Part shown: piece by piece, positions 46,590 to 57,706 of the stretch
How positions within the stretch are numbered: the first letter of the stretch is position 1
Layout: every line of letters begins with the position of its first letter
Origin: Thalassotalea algicola
Lineage (GTDB): Bacteria; Pseudomonadota; Gammaproteobacteria; Enterobacterales; Alteromonadaceae
Length of the DNA: 64,000 nt
Direction: 5' to 3'
Assembly: GCF_012932965.1 (NCBI RefSeq)
Contig: NZ_JABBXH010000003.1
Location: 186,001-250,000 of the forward strand
Position numbers and translations under genes: made by a program
The notes under the pieces: generated by a model
Told to the model about the DNA's origin: nothing
The model's input: only the letters and a program-made list of their open reading frames with translations
Databases searched by the model: none

Positions 46590-48581
46590 TTATGTAGGGG
46601 TTAGACAGATATTTTTACCATTGTTTTGGCAATAACTTGGAAACGCTGTGGCTTGCCAAAACTCTAATAAGCCTAATTTTTTAACAAGTGCAGGAAAACG
46701 AGGGTGTTGTATTAGCTTTTCGCTATGCAAATTAATCAAAGAAAGAAAGTTAAATTGATAATTGTCGATTAAAGAAAGGGCTACATCATAGTATTTGTCA
46801 ACTAAACCAAGCGAACCATACATAAAGAGCAATGTGCTTGCTAAAATTTCACCGTTTTCTGTGGCTTTTTCAAGTCGGCTTAACGCCAAGTAGTCGGGTG
46901 TTTTTTGTTGATAGAGTTTTTCTATATCTGATTGATATTGTATTGGAACCCCTAAATATTCATAACCCGACCAAACCAGTTGTTTTCCGCCATTTAAGTC
47001 GCCGAATTCAATGCATAGCTGTCCTAAAGCAATACCGTGAAATTGCCAGTTGTATGTCGCTTGAATTATATTAGTTTGTGCTAAGTAAGCTGCTTTGTGT
47101 TGACCTGACAATAGATAAAGTTGGGTCAGAGATAATAAGTAATAGCGATCTAATGGCTCATTTTGATGTGCATGCTGAAAATATGTAATTAACGATGGAC
47201 TAGCCTGACCTGAGATCATTTTCATTTCGGCTTGCATATCGTCAAATCTATGATCAAGGTTTGCAATGCTTGATTGTGCTAAGGCGACGGTTTCACTTGC
47301 CGCGCTCCAGTTATACTGCAAAGCGTGAATTCTCATTAACAGTTGATACAGCTCAATGTCGGTTGGAGATATAACAGCAGCTTTTTCTAAAACCCGAATT
47401 GCTAAATTACTATATGGTAAGTTTTGATAACCTAAAGGCCACATAGTTTGAGTTAAAAAGCGTGCAAGTGCTTTAAGTGCAACAACCGATTCCGAGTCTA
47501 TGTCGACAACAGCCTTGGCAACCAAAGTAATAATTGGTCGATGTTGCTGCCAGCTTTCTGCTGGGTTAAATAAAGCAGATGCTGATTCAACAATATAATT
47601 CACGTGTTCTTCGGTGTTATTGGCATACAAAGTGTTGCCCAACGTCGCAATAATGTCGGTCATGACTATTTGACTGCTAGTCATCAATGATTGTAGTTTT
47701 AGATTCAATTGCTTACTTAATAGAATATCGCCAGTTTGAGCATCGACAAGTTGCCACTGCAAAATGTCACGCGTTTGCGAATGCTTTATCTCTCCAGAAA
47801 CAATAAATTTAGCCGAATATCTGGCACCTATTTCCCTGTTTGATAGGTGTATAGTGTTATCTAATTCACTTTCGGCCACGGTCGTATGATAAGGGTGATT
47901 AGCAACCTTTCTTCGTATTGCATTAGCCAAAGGTTGGTAATTTGAAAGCCCTTCATTTTTTGTTGCGAAAGGTAAAATAATAATTCGCTGTGCAGTTAGT
48001 GATGATGAAACTTGTAATGGTTGAGTTAACCAAAAGCTGAGTATCGTAATTAAGCAGAAAACAACGGCAAAACTTATGGTCGCCAACTTTGATGGCCATA
48101 CTTTAACTCTTTTAGTTGCAGAGGGGGCATGTGGCCTATTCATGCATTCTTGCCCATCGATTGAGGGTTCTGTTTGAATTTGATTGCCTAGTCCATTACT
48201 TCTTATATTTTTCTCGGGTGCATCTATTTCATCAATAGTTAAATGAAAGCCTACTTTAGGATGCGTTTTGATTACCACATTAAGGTCGTGTTGCCTGAAT
48301 ATCTTTCTTAGCATGGCGATACAGCGATTTAAACTGTCGTCAGATACTGTCATGTTTGGCCAGACTGTGTCGAAAATGGTTTGTCGAGTAACCACCTGAT
48401 TAGGAGAGATTGCTAGGCATTGTAGGACTTGACTGACTTTTCTTTCAATATGAATTTGTTCGCCAGATGACTTTAGATGAAGCTCGCCGATTTCGGCGTA
48501 GAAAACGATATCACCAAGGTCGTAGATAGCCGACTTAAGGTTGTCCGTTTTGTTCGTTTGGTGTAGTACTTTTCTATCCAT
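46590..48581 (-). CDS. CadC/ToxR-like membrane-anchored regulator with long periplasmic domain
   Basis: 663 residues. An OmpR/PhoB-type winged helix occupies about 30-115 (VLQCLAISPNQVVTRQTIFDTVWPNMTVSDDSLNRCIAMLRKIF). A linker follows, then one membrane helix near 158-180 (ISFAVVFCLITILSFWL). The remaining 480 residues are predicted periplasmic: a TolB-like strand region first, then helical repeats of TPR type. This layout is the CadC/ToxR type, in which the membrane protein binds DNA directly. No obvious target gene adjoins it, and the helical repeats suggest protein or peptide sensing. There are no phosphorylation residues. Confidence 0.88.
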   Translation of the reverse strand: MDRKVLHQTNKTDNLKSAIYDLGDIVFYAEIGELHLKSSGEQIHIERKVSQVLQCLAISPNQVVTRQTIFDTVWPNMTVSDDSLNRCIAMLRKIFRQHDLNVVIKTHPKVGFHLTIDEIDAPEKNIRSNGLGNQIQTEPSIDGQECMNRPHAPSATKRVKVWPSKLATISFAVVFCLITILSFWLTQPLQVSSSLTAQRIIILPFATKNEGLSNYQPLANAIRRKVANHPYHTTVAESELDNTIHLSNREIGARYSAKFIVSGEIKHSQTRDILQWQLVDAQTGDILLSKQLNLKLQSLMTSSQIVMTDIIATLGNTLYANNTEEHVNYIVESASALFNPAESWQQHRPIITLVAKAVVDIDSESVVALKALARFLTQTMWPLGYQNLPYSNLAIRVLEKAAVISPTDIELYQLLMRIHALQYNWSAASETVALAQSSIANLDHRFDDMQAEMKMISGQASPSLITYFQHAHQNEPLDRYYLLSLTQLYLLSGQHKAAYLAQTNIIQATYNWQFHGIALGQLCIEFGDLNGGKQLVWSGYEYLGVPIQYQSDIEKLYQQKTPDYLALSRLEKATENGEILASTLLFMYGSLGLVDKYYDVALSLIDNYQFNFLSLINLHSEKLIQHPRFPALVKKLGLLEFWQATAFPSYCQNNGKNICLTPT

Positions 48582-48722
48582 ACATAACCTTAAATTGCTT
48601 AATCCATTTTATTAAGCAATAGCGCTAAGTATAGTTAATAATGCAAAGTTTGCTGGTTTAACAAAGAGAAAATTATTACAAGTTATGTCAGTAAAAATAG
48701 CGTGCCTGATATTTGCTTATCT

Positions 48723-49196
48723 TTAAATGATAGCGGTTACATAACCGGATTGATTAGTGCCTGTATTTGTTAACAAAAAGTCATCGTCGATCGATTTTCC
48801 TAATAGTGCTTGGCATATCGGGGCGCTAGGTGTGATGACATAAATTGTTTTATTTTTAGAGAAAACTTGTATTCCTGCTCCGCTAGGTAAAATAAGAAAA
48901 TGCTTAATTTCACCATCGTCATATTCAACGGAAACTAATGCACCTAACTCAATATTATCTGATGGATGAAGGGTGAGTTGTGATAATAGTGTGATTTGCG
49001 ATTTAAGCGTTTCTATACGCCTGCTTTGACCTTCTGCTAAGTAAGCGGCTTCAATTGCTAGCGTATCGTATTGAGTTTCAGCTTTAGATTGATCGTCAAT
49101 AGCAGCGTTGTGTGCGTTAGTTGCCGCCGTAATTGCTTGAGACAATTGGTTTTCTAACTCGCTTATAACAAGTGGTAATAAATCTTTCTTATTCAT
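48723..49196 (-). CDS. Small GreA/GreB-like protein
   Basis: 157 residues. The N-terminal half is a coiled coil whose pattern (AAIDDQSKAETQYDTLAIEAAYLAEGQSRRIE) resembles the Gre-factor hairpin that enters the RNA polymerase secondary channel, including acidic residues near the tip. The C-terminal half (GALVSVEYDDGEIKHFLILPSG, ITPSAPICQALLGKSIDDDF) matches the GreA/GreB/Rnk C-terminal domain. It may rescue backtracked polymerase or compete with DksA, but this is inference. ATG at 49196 is chosen; a longer in-frame form to 49382 would run into the fadH gene and lacks similarity. Confidence 0.78.
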   Translation of the reverse strand: MNKKDLLPLVISELENQLSQAITAATNAHNAAIDDQSKAETQYDTLAIEAAYLAEGQSRRIETLKSQITLLSQLTLHPSDNIELGALVSVEYDDGEIKHFLILPSGAGIQVFSKNKTIYVITPSAPICQALLGKSIDDDFLLTNTGTNQSGYVTAII

Positions 49197-49276
49197 CAAG
49201 TTAGTATAACTTAAATTATAATTAATTATCGTTAAACCAAAAAACAATCTGACAGGTGTCAAAATTAACTTGAGTT

Positions 49277-49305
49277 TTGTTAGATCACCACGTATTTTAT
49301 ATAGT
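49277..49305 (+). promoter_or_regulatory. Candidate promoter of fadH
   Basis: TTGTTA (49277-49282) and TATAGT (49300-49305) are 17 bases apart on the plus strand. The FadR-like dyad begins three bases after the -10 element. Confidence 0.55.
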
Positions 49306-49307
49306 AA

Positions 49308-49324
49308 TACTGGTTTGACCAATA
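49308..49324 (+). promoter_or_regulatory. FadR-type operator at fadH
   Basis: TACTGGTTTGACCAATA contains the dyad TGGT-N3-ACCA and matches the fatty-acid regulator FadR consensus (CTGGT-N2-GACC). It would cover the start of transcription, fitting repression relieved by long-chain acyl-CoA. The match is seen directly; the identity of the regulator is inference, as Alteromonadales may also use PsrA. Confidence 0.6.
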
Positions 49325-49340
49325 GCATTTGGTTAAGTAA

Positions 49341-51383
<2,043 letters not shown>

Positions 51384-51401
51384 TTCTATTTAAGAGAATG
51401 A

Positions 51402-51427
51402 AAAAAGGCGCCAATTGGCGCCTTTTT
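51402..51427. terminator. fadH terminator
   Basis: An 11-bp stem (AAAAAGGCGCC / GGCGCCTTTTT) with an AATT loop lies 18 bp after fadH. Symmetric A and T runs make it usable in both directions. Confidence 0.93.
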
Positions 51428-51501
51428 ATATTTGGCTACTTTCTATATAGGTCCCTATAAACAAGAAAGCGTTATTGATAAACACTGGCTCTAATAATGC
51501 G

Positions 51502-51741
51502 TTAATTAGCGACTACTAGTTCCCTAACCTTTAGCGATAAGTCGGTCTCTATTTTAGACACTCTATCCTCAATGTTTTTTGTAGAGAGATTTACTTGTAT
51601 TAACTGATTGCTCAGCTTTGATAACTCTTTTGATAGTTCATCATTGTGTCGTTGTAATTGCTGATTTGAATTTATTAAAAATGCGAGTGAAATAATGATT
51701 AGCGCAAGGATAATAAATTGAAAGATGGTTGATATTTTCAT
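51502..51741 (-). CDS. Small membrane-anchored coiled-coil protein
   Basis: 79 residues. A single N-terminal membrane helix (about 5-24, IIISLAFLI) is followed by a coiled coil of about 50 residues (LQRHNDELSKELSKLSNQL). AAGGAG six bases before the ATG and the clean helix-plus-coil layout support a real gene. It resembles small FtsB/FtsL-like or LapA-like envelope proteins in form only. No operon partner; function unknown. Confidence 0.65.
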   Translation of the reverse strand: MKISTIFQFIILALIIISLAFLINSNQQLQRHNDELSKELSKLSNQLIQVNLSTKNIEDRVSKIETDLSLKVRELVVAN

Positions 51742-52045
51742 AATAGCTCCTTTTAGAATACCTGCTAAATACAGTAGGTTAATAAGCGTGTAAAGTTCAT
51801 TTTGCTCGAAGAATTTGTTATTGAGGGAGTGTTTGAGTTTCTACTTTTTGATAAGTGCTGGATGAAAAGTGGCAGGCAGGGCATTACAGAGTGTCAGATC
51901 ATGAATATATTCATTTGAAGCAAACAGAGTAGAAACAGAAGAAAAGCGCCATCATGCTGAGAGTGTTGAAGCGTTGAAAAAGGTGAGTCTAGAGTACCTA
52001 AACTCACCTCAATGATGCAGAATTAATCACTATTAAACAATTTAA
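51742..52045. other. Non-coding region between two minus-strand genes
   Basis: Contains the transporter's terminator at its right end (51977-52009) and presumably the promoter of the small coiled-coil gene at its left. I see no other feature. Confidence 0.55.
51977..52009 (-). terminator. AbgT transporter terminator
   Basis: Stem AGGTGAGT / ACTCACCT with a 13-nt loop, followed on the minus strand by five T residues. Confidence 0.8.
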
Positions 52046-53578
52046 CTAACTAGGCAAATATTGGTAACTTGCTTGTATGCCCAATGGAATACCCAACCAC
52101 CAATACACCAATAAAAATAGCGTCCAGGCTATCATAAATATTAACGAATATGGCACCATCATTGCGGTAAGAGTGCCAATTCCAGCAGAAGTTACATAAC
52201 GTTGGCAGAATACGACTACAAGTGGAAAATATGGCATTAATGGAGTGATAATATTCGTACTTGAATCACCTATTCTATAAGCGGCTTGTGCCAAATCAGG
52301 CGAAAACCCTAGGGTCATCAGCATTGGAATGAAAATTGGTGCAAGTAGCGCCCATTTAGCGGATGCGGAGCCGACAAATAAATTAATTAATCCGGTAAGA
52401 ACAATAATGCCAGCAATGGTAACGCCACCAGGCAGCGCCATTGATTTTAAAAATTCAGCGCCTTTTAAAGCCAGCAGTACCCCTAAGTTCGATTGACCAA
52501 AGGCATAGATAAACTGTGCGATAAAAAACATGATAACTAAATAATAGCCCATGCCAGACATCGCTTTACTCATTCCTTCGACAAATTGTTTCGAGCTACG
52601 AATAGAGCCCACAATTAAGCCGTATACTAGTCCAGGTATAAGAAACAGTAAAAAAATAAGCGATACTATTGATTGCATCAGTGGTGCAGTAAATGCCGTA
52701 AGACTACCGTCACTTGCTCGCCAAGGAGAGCCTTCTACAATTGCGGTGACATATAATAATCCTAGACTTACTAGGATAGAAACAAGTGACCAGCGTAGAG
52801 CTATTTTTTCCTCAGGTTTAAGCGGCTCCATTGTTGGTAAGTCTGATAAATCGCCATCTAGTTTGTTTTCTTGAAGCTTTGGCTCAACAATTTTGTCGGT
52901 AATGAACCAAGCCAAACTGATAATGAGTATCGATGAAATCGCAGTAAAGTAGTAATTGTTTAACGGGTTAAGTGTTACTGATGGATCTAATAATTGTGCG
53001 CCAGCTTGTGAAATACCTTGCAACATCGGATCTAAAGCAGATGGAACGAAATTGGCAGAAAAACCACCTGAAACCCCAGCAAAAGCAGCTGCAATACCAG
53101 CAAGCGGGTGTCTACCAGCAGCATAAAATATTACGCCACCGAGTGGTATTACTAAAACGTAACCTGCATCTACCGCGGTATGACTTACAATGCCGACCAA
53201 CACTATCATTGGTGTGAGCAACCATTTCGCAGTGACAGATAATAGCGCGCGTAAGCCGGTATTGATAAACCCTGAGTATTCCGCTATCCCAATGCCAAGC
53301 ATAGCGACTAGCACTACGCCAACCGGATGAAAGTGGGCAAAATTAGTTACCATTGAAGAAAGTAACTGAGTAATTGCAACGCCAGACAGTTGGTTGTTGA
53401 TTTGTAATGCCTGCCCACTACGAGGATCAGTTAAATTAAAATCAATGCCTGATAGTGCCCAAGACAACACCATAACTATCCCAAGCAGTAAAATAAATAA
53501 TGCCGCAGGATCGGGAAGTTTGTTTCCCCATATCTCTATTTTGTTCAGTATGCGCTGAAATCGTACAGGTTGTTGCAT
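52046..53578 (-). CDS. AbgT-family transporter
   Basis: 510 residues with about eleven membrane helices. The family pattern is visible at the start (NKLPDPAALFILLLG) and in VSHTAVDAGYVLVIPLGG, AGVSGGFSAN and NLFVGSASAKWALLAPIFIPML. E. coli AbgT imports p-aminobenzoyl-glutamate, whereas relatives such as MtrF export sulfonamides and folate-like compounds, so direction and substrate are open. No abgAB peptidase genes are adjacent. The neighbouring putA has its own terminator between them. Confidence 0.9.
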   Translation of the reverse strand: MQQPVRFQRILNKIEIWGNKLPDPAALFILLLGIVMVLSWALSGIDFNLTDPRSGQALQINNQLSGVAITQLLSSMVTNFAHFHPVGVVLVAMLGIGIAEYSGFINTGLRALLSVTAKWLLTPMIVLVGIVSHTAVDAGYVLVIPLGGVIFYAAGRHPLAGIAAAFAGVSGGFSANFVPSALDPMLQGISQAGAQLLDPSVTLNPLNNYYFTAISSILIISLAWFITDKIVEPKLQENKLDGDLSDLPTMEPLKPEEKIALRWSLVSILVSLGLLYVTAIVEGSPWRASDGSLTAFTAPLMQSIVSLIFLLFLIPGLVYGLIVGSIRSSKQFVEGMSKAMSGMGYYLVIMFFIAQFIYAFGQSNLGVLLALKGAEFLKSMALPGGVTIAGIIVLTGLINLFVGSASAKWALLAPIFIPMLMTLGFSPDLAQAAYRIGDSSTNIITPLMPYFPLVVVFCQRYVTSAGIGTLTAMMVPYSLIFMIAWTLFLLVYWWLGIPLGIQASYQYLPS

Positions 53579-53705
53579 GCTGGTTCCTTGTTATTATTTT
53601 AATGATATATTCCAGTGGATATAACAGCATAAATGAGTTCGTTTGTTAACATAACTTTCACTGCTTATTAACAAAAGTTTAGGGTTTTGTGGCTAATACA
53701 AACAA

Positions 53706-53731
53706 AAAAGCCAGCTATATAGCTGGCTTTT
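53706..53731 (-). terminator. putA terminator
   Basis: A 10-bp stem (AAAAGCCAGC / GCTGGCTTTT) with a TATATA loop lies 19 bp after the putA stop, with T residues following on the minus strand. Confidence 0.9.
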
Positions 53732-53749
53732 ACTCTTATCAATTATATT

Positions 53750-56700
53750 TTAACCTACGTTAGATTCCATGGTCATTAATGACGCATTACCACCAGCAGC
53801 GGTAGTGTCGATGGTGATTGTTTTCTCTGTCACCATGCGATGGAATAAACTTTTGTTAGTATAAGCGGTAATGAGTGGCAAAATTGCCCCTGAGCGCGCG
53901 GCAATAGTTTCTCCAACAAATTTCTTAAGTGGGCTTTGGTTGTCAACCACAGCTCCTGCTAAGAAAGTGTGGTTAAGTACCGCAGGCAGATGGCCAAGTT
54001 TTGCTACTGTAAACACACCTTGTGGTAAACCAATATATTCAAGAAGTGCGGCAATGCTTTGTGTTTCCGATAAGTATTGCTCATCAACGACCGCGACTAC
54101 ACAGTTACCTGCGGCAAGTGCTGATATTGTCGAAATCAACCAGAAGTTAAAGCTTGTGTCAGTACAACGCAATGTCGCAACCGTACCACGAGATTCCAAG
54201 TAAAGAATGTTAGACTCCCCTGTTGGACCCGGTAATTCGGTTGGTTTTGCTAATGTTTTTTCTGCAAAAATTAATTGTGCTCTAGCATCTGTTAAGGTTT
54301 GCGCAAGGCTCACTTCTTGTTTTAATGCCACTTTATTTGATGCTAATTGAGCAAGTAACTGACGCAAATAAGACACGCGATCATTGAGTGACGTAAAGCT
54401 CCACTCAAGCTCTTTTCGCTTAACGTTAGCTAAGGCACTTGCCACTTCTGATACTGTTGACTTACCTTGTTCAAAAGTATTGTTTAGGGCAGTCGATTGT
54501 TCAGCTGTCATTGCCACATCAACGGTAGCTGCTTTTTCTTTTACTAATCGTGTTAAGTACATTGGGCCACCTGCTTTAGGGCCAGTACCTGATAATCCAC
54601 GACCGCCAAATGGCTGGACACCGACAACCGCGCCAATCATGTTACGATTTACGTAAACGTTACCGGCTCTTGAGCGCGCTGCTAAGTATTTAGCTTTATC
54701 TTCGATACGCGTATGAATGCCCATAGTTAAGCCAAAACCTGTACCATTGATTTGGTCGATAACATTTTCAAGCTCGGACGCTTTGTAGCGAATAACGTGC
54801 ACAACTGGGCCAAATACTTCTTTTTTCAATACCGATAAATCGCTGATTTCATATAAACGTGGTACGAAGAAGTTATGATCGTCTTCTTTGATGTTGGCAG
54901 CTAATTCTGGAGCTTTACATGCATAATGCAACGTGCCACGAGAATTTAAGTAATCGACATGTTCATTCAAGGCGTTTAATGCACGCTTGTCGATAACTGG
55001 GCCTACATCTGTCGTCAGTAATGCAGGGTCTCCGACATGTAGCTCCTGCATAGCACCTTTGATCATAGTGATGACTTTATCGGCAACATCTTCTTGCAAG
55101 AATAACACACGCAATGCTGAGCAGCGTTGACCAGCGCTTTGGAAACCTGATGCAACAACATCATCCACCACTTGCTCTGGAAGGGCTGTGGAGTCAACGA
55201 CCATACAGTTTTGGCCGCCTGTTTCAGCAATTAGCGGTACTGGATCACCTGAGCGCTCTGCTAGTTTTTGAGAGATCCAAGTACCTGTTTCAGTTGAGCC
55301 AGTAAACATGATGGCCTGAACTCTCTCGTCTGGAACTATCGTTGCGCCTACTTTGCTACCACGAGCAATAACAGGCTCGACAACAGACGCCGGTAGTCCT
55401 GCTTGTTGCATTAACTCAATAGTACGCAGCGCAACTAAACTCGTTTGTTCGGCAGGTTTTGCCACTACTGTGTTACCGGCAACAATAGCTGCTGATACTT
55501 GACCTAAGAATATTGCTAGTGGGAAGTTCCAAGGGCTGATACATAGGACTACGCCACGAGATTCTAATGTGCCATCAGCAAGTAAAGTTTTAGCGCGTGC
55601 CGCGTAGTAGCGACAAAAATCAACCGCTTCCCTTACTTCAGCAACACCGTCAGGAGCTGTTTTACCTGCTTCTTTTGTACACATTGCTATTAATTCATCA
55701 CGGTGTTGTTCTAATAAATCGGCAGTTTTAAGTAGTACTTCACTGCGTCTTTCAACACTGGTAGTTGACCAGCTTGCAAATGCGTTATGAGCGCGCTCAA
55801 CAATATCTGTCATTTGTTGTTCGTTGGCATGCTCAATATATCCAAGTACTTCATTGTGGTTAGCTGGATTCGTTACCGGTTCTGCACCATCAACTGCTGC
55901 TATTGCTTGAGTAGTTTCAAACCACTTGTCCATGTTGTCACGCATCACGGTAACTTGGTCGATATCGGTTAAATCGATACCTTTAGAATTAAGGCGTTCT
56001 TCGCCGTATAACTCAATAGATTGAGGGATTTGCGGATTGTACTTATTCTGCCAACCTTGCACGACTTCAACTGGGTCAGTAAGCAAACTTTCAACAGGAA
56101 TGTTGTCATCAACGATATTGTTAACAAAAGAGCTGTTTGCCCCGTTTTCAAGTAGACGGCGCACTAGGTAAGCCAATAAATCTGAATGTTCTCCCACTGG
56201 CGCATATACACGACAAGGTACTTTTTTGCCATTAACTACTTGGTCGAATAATGATTCGCCCATCCCGTGTAATCGCTGGAATTCAAAACCTTGTAAGTTG
56301 TCAGCCATTTCTAATATCGTGGCCACTGTATAGGCGTTATGTGTAGCAAATTGCGGGTAAATCGTATCACGATATTCAAGTAACTTTTTCGCACATGCTT
56401 GATAAGAAACATCGGTTGATGGTTTACGAGAAAACACCGGGAAGTCTTCAAAGCCTTCTTCTTGAGACAATTTAATTTCACTGTCCCAGTAGGCGCCTTT
56501 GACTAGGCGAACCATCATTTGACGGCCAACTTTTTGCGTTAATTCACGTACCCACTCAACCACGAAAAGTCCACGTTTCTGGTATGCTTGAACGGCAATA
56601 CCAAAACCGTTCCAACCATCAAGATCTTTATCAGCAAAAACGGCTTCGATAATATCTAATGAAATATCTAAGCGATCTGCTTCTTCGGCGTCGACAGTAA

Positions 56701-57562
56701 AACCAATATCATACGCTTTGGCTGCCAACGCTAATTTTTTAAGACGTGGAATTAACTCATCAATCACGCGATCACGGTGTGAGAATTCATAGCGAGGGTG
56801 AATTGCTGAGAGCTTAATTGAAATGCCAGGACTACGTTGTGGTCCTTTATTATTTGCAGCACTGCCAATTGCATCGATAGCTGTCATGTAGGCATCGAAA
56901 TAACGATCAGCGTCGGCCATCGTGCGAGCGCCTTCCCCGAGCATATCGTAAGAGTACGTATAGCCTTTTGCTTCTGTTTCTTTTGCGCGCTCAATTGCAC
57001 CACCAATTGTGTGGCCCATCACAAATTGAGTACCCATAATTTTCATCGCGTAGCGAACAGCTTTGCGAATAACAGGTTCGCCTAAACGGCCAACCGTTTT
57101 TTTCAATAAACCAAATTGCTGAGTTTTCTTTTGATCAGAATAGTTCACCAACTTACCGGTAAGTAGTAAACCCCATGATGAGGCATTCACAAATAATGAA
57201 TCGCTATTACCAATATGTGATGACCAATCGCCTTCAGCTAATTTATCGCGGATTAGACTATCAGCAGTTGCTTTATCTGGAACTCGAAGTAATGCTTCGG
57301 CCAAACACATTAAAACAACCCCTTCTTCTGTGGAAAGCGAAAATTCGTTTAACAGTGCATCTACACCGCCTTTACCAATTTGGTCTTTACGAATATTTAC
57401 CACTAATTGACGGGCATAATCCCAAGCACGTGATTTAGCATCAACGCTTATTTCTGCAATCGGTAAAAGGTTTGCCAATACTTCATTTTCATCTGCACGA
57501 TAGTGATCGCGAATGGTTTGGCGAATGGTACTTTCAGCTGTTAGTGAGCCAGTAAATAGCAT
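53750..57562 (-). CDS. putA: Bifunctional proline dehydrogenase / P5C dehydrogenase
   Basis: 1270 residues. It oxidises proline to glutamate in two steps with substrate channelling. The flavin-binding PRODH barrel spans about 100-480 (LVKGAYWDSEIK, FATHNAYTV, FEFQRLHGMGE). The aldehyde dehydrogenase half has CISPWNFPLAIFLGQV, the Glu in AETGGQN and the catalytic Cys in SAGQRCSALR. A C-terminal ALDH-like domain makes it a type B-length enzyme. Unlike E. coli PutA it lacks the N-terminal ribbon-helix-helix and starts directly in the dimerisation region, so it cannot repress its own gene. AGGTGA precedes the ATG. Confidence 0.97.
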   Translation of the reverse strand: MLFTGSLTAESTIRQTIRDHYRADENEVLANLLPIAEISVDAKSRAWDYARQLVVNIRKDQIGKGGVDALLNEFSLSTEEGVVLMCLAEALLRVPDKATADSLIRDKLAEGDWSSHIGNSDSLFVNASSWGLLLTGKLVNYSDQKKTQQFGLLKKTVGRLGEPVIRKAVRYAMKIMGTQFVMGHTIGGAIERAKETEAKGYTYSYDMLGEGARTMADADRYFDAYMTAIDAIGSAANNKGPQRSPGISIKLSAIHPRYEFSHRDRVIDELIPRLKKLALAAKAYDIGFTVDAEEADRLDISLDIIEAVFADKDLDGWNGFGIAVQAYQKRGLFVVEWVRELTQKVGRQMMVRLVKGAYWDSEIKLSQEEGFEDFPVFSRKPSTDVSYQACAKKLLEYRDTIYPQFATHNAYTVATILEMADNLQGFEFQRLHGMGESLFDQVVNGKKVPCRVYAPVGEHSDLLAYLVRRLLENGANSSFVNNIVDDNIPVESLLTDPVEVVQGWQNKYNPQIPQSIELYGEERLNSKGIDLTDIDQVTVMRDNMDKWFETTQAIAAVDGAEPVTNPANHNEVLGYIEHANEQQMTDIVERAHNAFASWSTTSVERRSEVLLKTADLLEQHRDELIAMCTKEAGKTAPDGVAEVREAVDFCRYYAARAKTLLADGTLESRGVVLCISPWNFPLAIFLGQVSAAIVAGNTVVAKPAEQTSLVALRTIELMQQAGLPASVVEPVIARGSKVGATIVPDERVQAIMFTGSTETGTWISQKLAERSGDPVPLIAETGGQNCMVVDSTALPEQVVDDVVASGFQSAGQRCSALRVLFLQEDVADKVITMIKGAMQELHVGDPALLTTDVGPVIDKRALNALNEHVDYLNSRGTLHYACKAPELAANIKEDDHNFFVPRLYEISDLSVLKKEVFGPVVHVIRYKASELENVIDQINGTGFGLTMGIHTRIEDKAKYLAARSRAGNVYVNRNMIGAVVGVQPFGGRGLSGTGPKAGGPMYLTRLVKEKAATVDVAMTAEQSTALNNTFEQGKSTVSEVASALANVKRKELEWSFTSLNDRVSYLRQLLAQLASNKVALKQEVSLAQTLTDARAQLIFAEKTLAKPTELPGPTGESNILYLESRGTVATLRCTDTSFNFWLISTISALAAGNCVVAVVDEQYLSETQSIAALLEYIGLPQGVFTVAKLGHLPAVLNHTFLAGAVVDNQSPLKKFVGETIAARSGAILPLITAYTNKSLFHRMVTEKTITIDTTAAGGNASLMTMESNVG

Positions 57563-57610
57563 ATCGTCACCTGTGTAATAATCAAAGTTATATAGTTAGT
57601 TAGCACGATA

Positions 57611-57622
57611 TTTTACGTAAAA
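57611..57622. promoter_or_regulatory. Palindrome between putA and the Lrp-type gene
   Basis: TTTTACGTAAAA is a perfect 12-bp palindrome in the 144-bp divergent intergenic region, 49 bp before putA. It is a reasonable binding site for the divergently encoded Lrp-type protein; this is inference. Confidence 0.5.
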
Positions 57623-57706
57623 CATAGCAGTATTATTTGGCTTTATTTGTTAAAATGCAGAATAATCTACCGTTTAAATACAATAAAACCATAAAAGGTA
57701 CTGTTT

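Noticed and set aside
57600-57622. Copy of the ccoG palindrome before putA (GCACGATAT)
   Set aside because: Only one arm matches and no -24/-12 promoter lies before putA, so control by the PAS activator is not supported.
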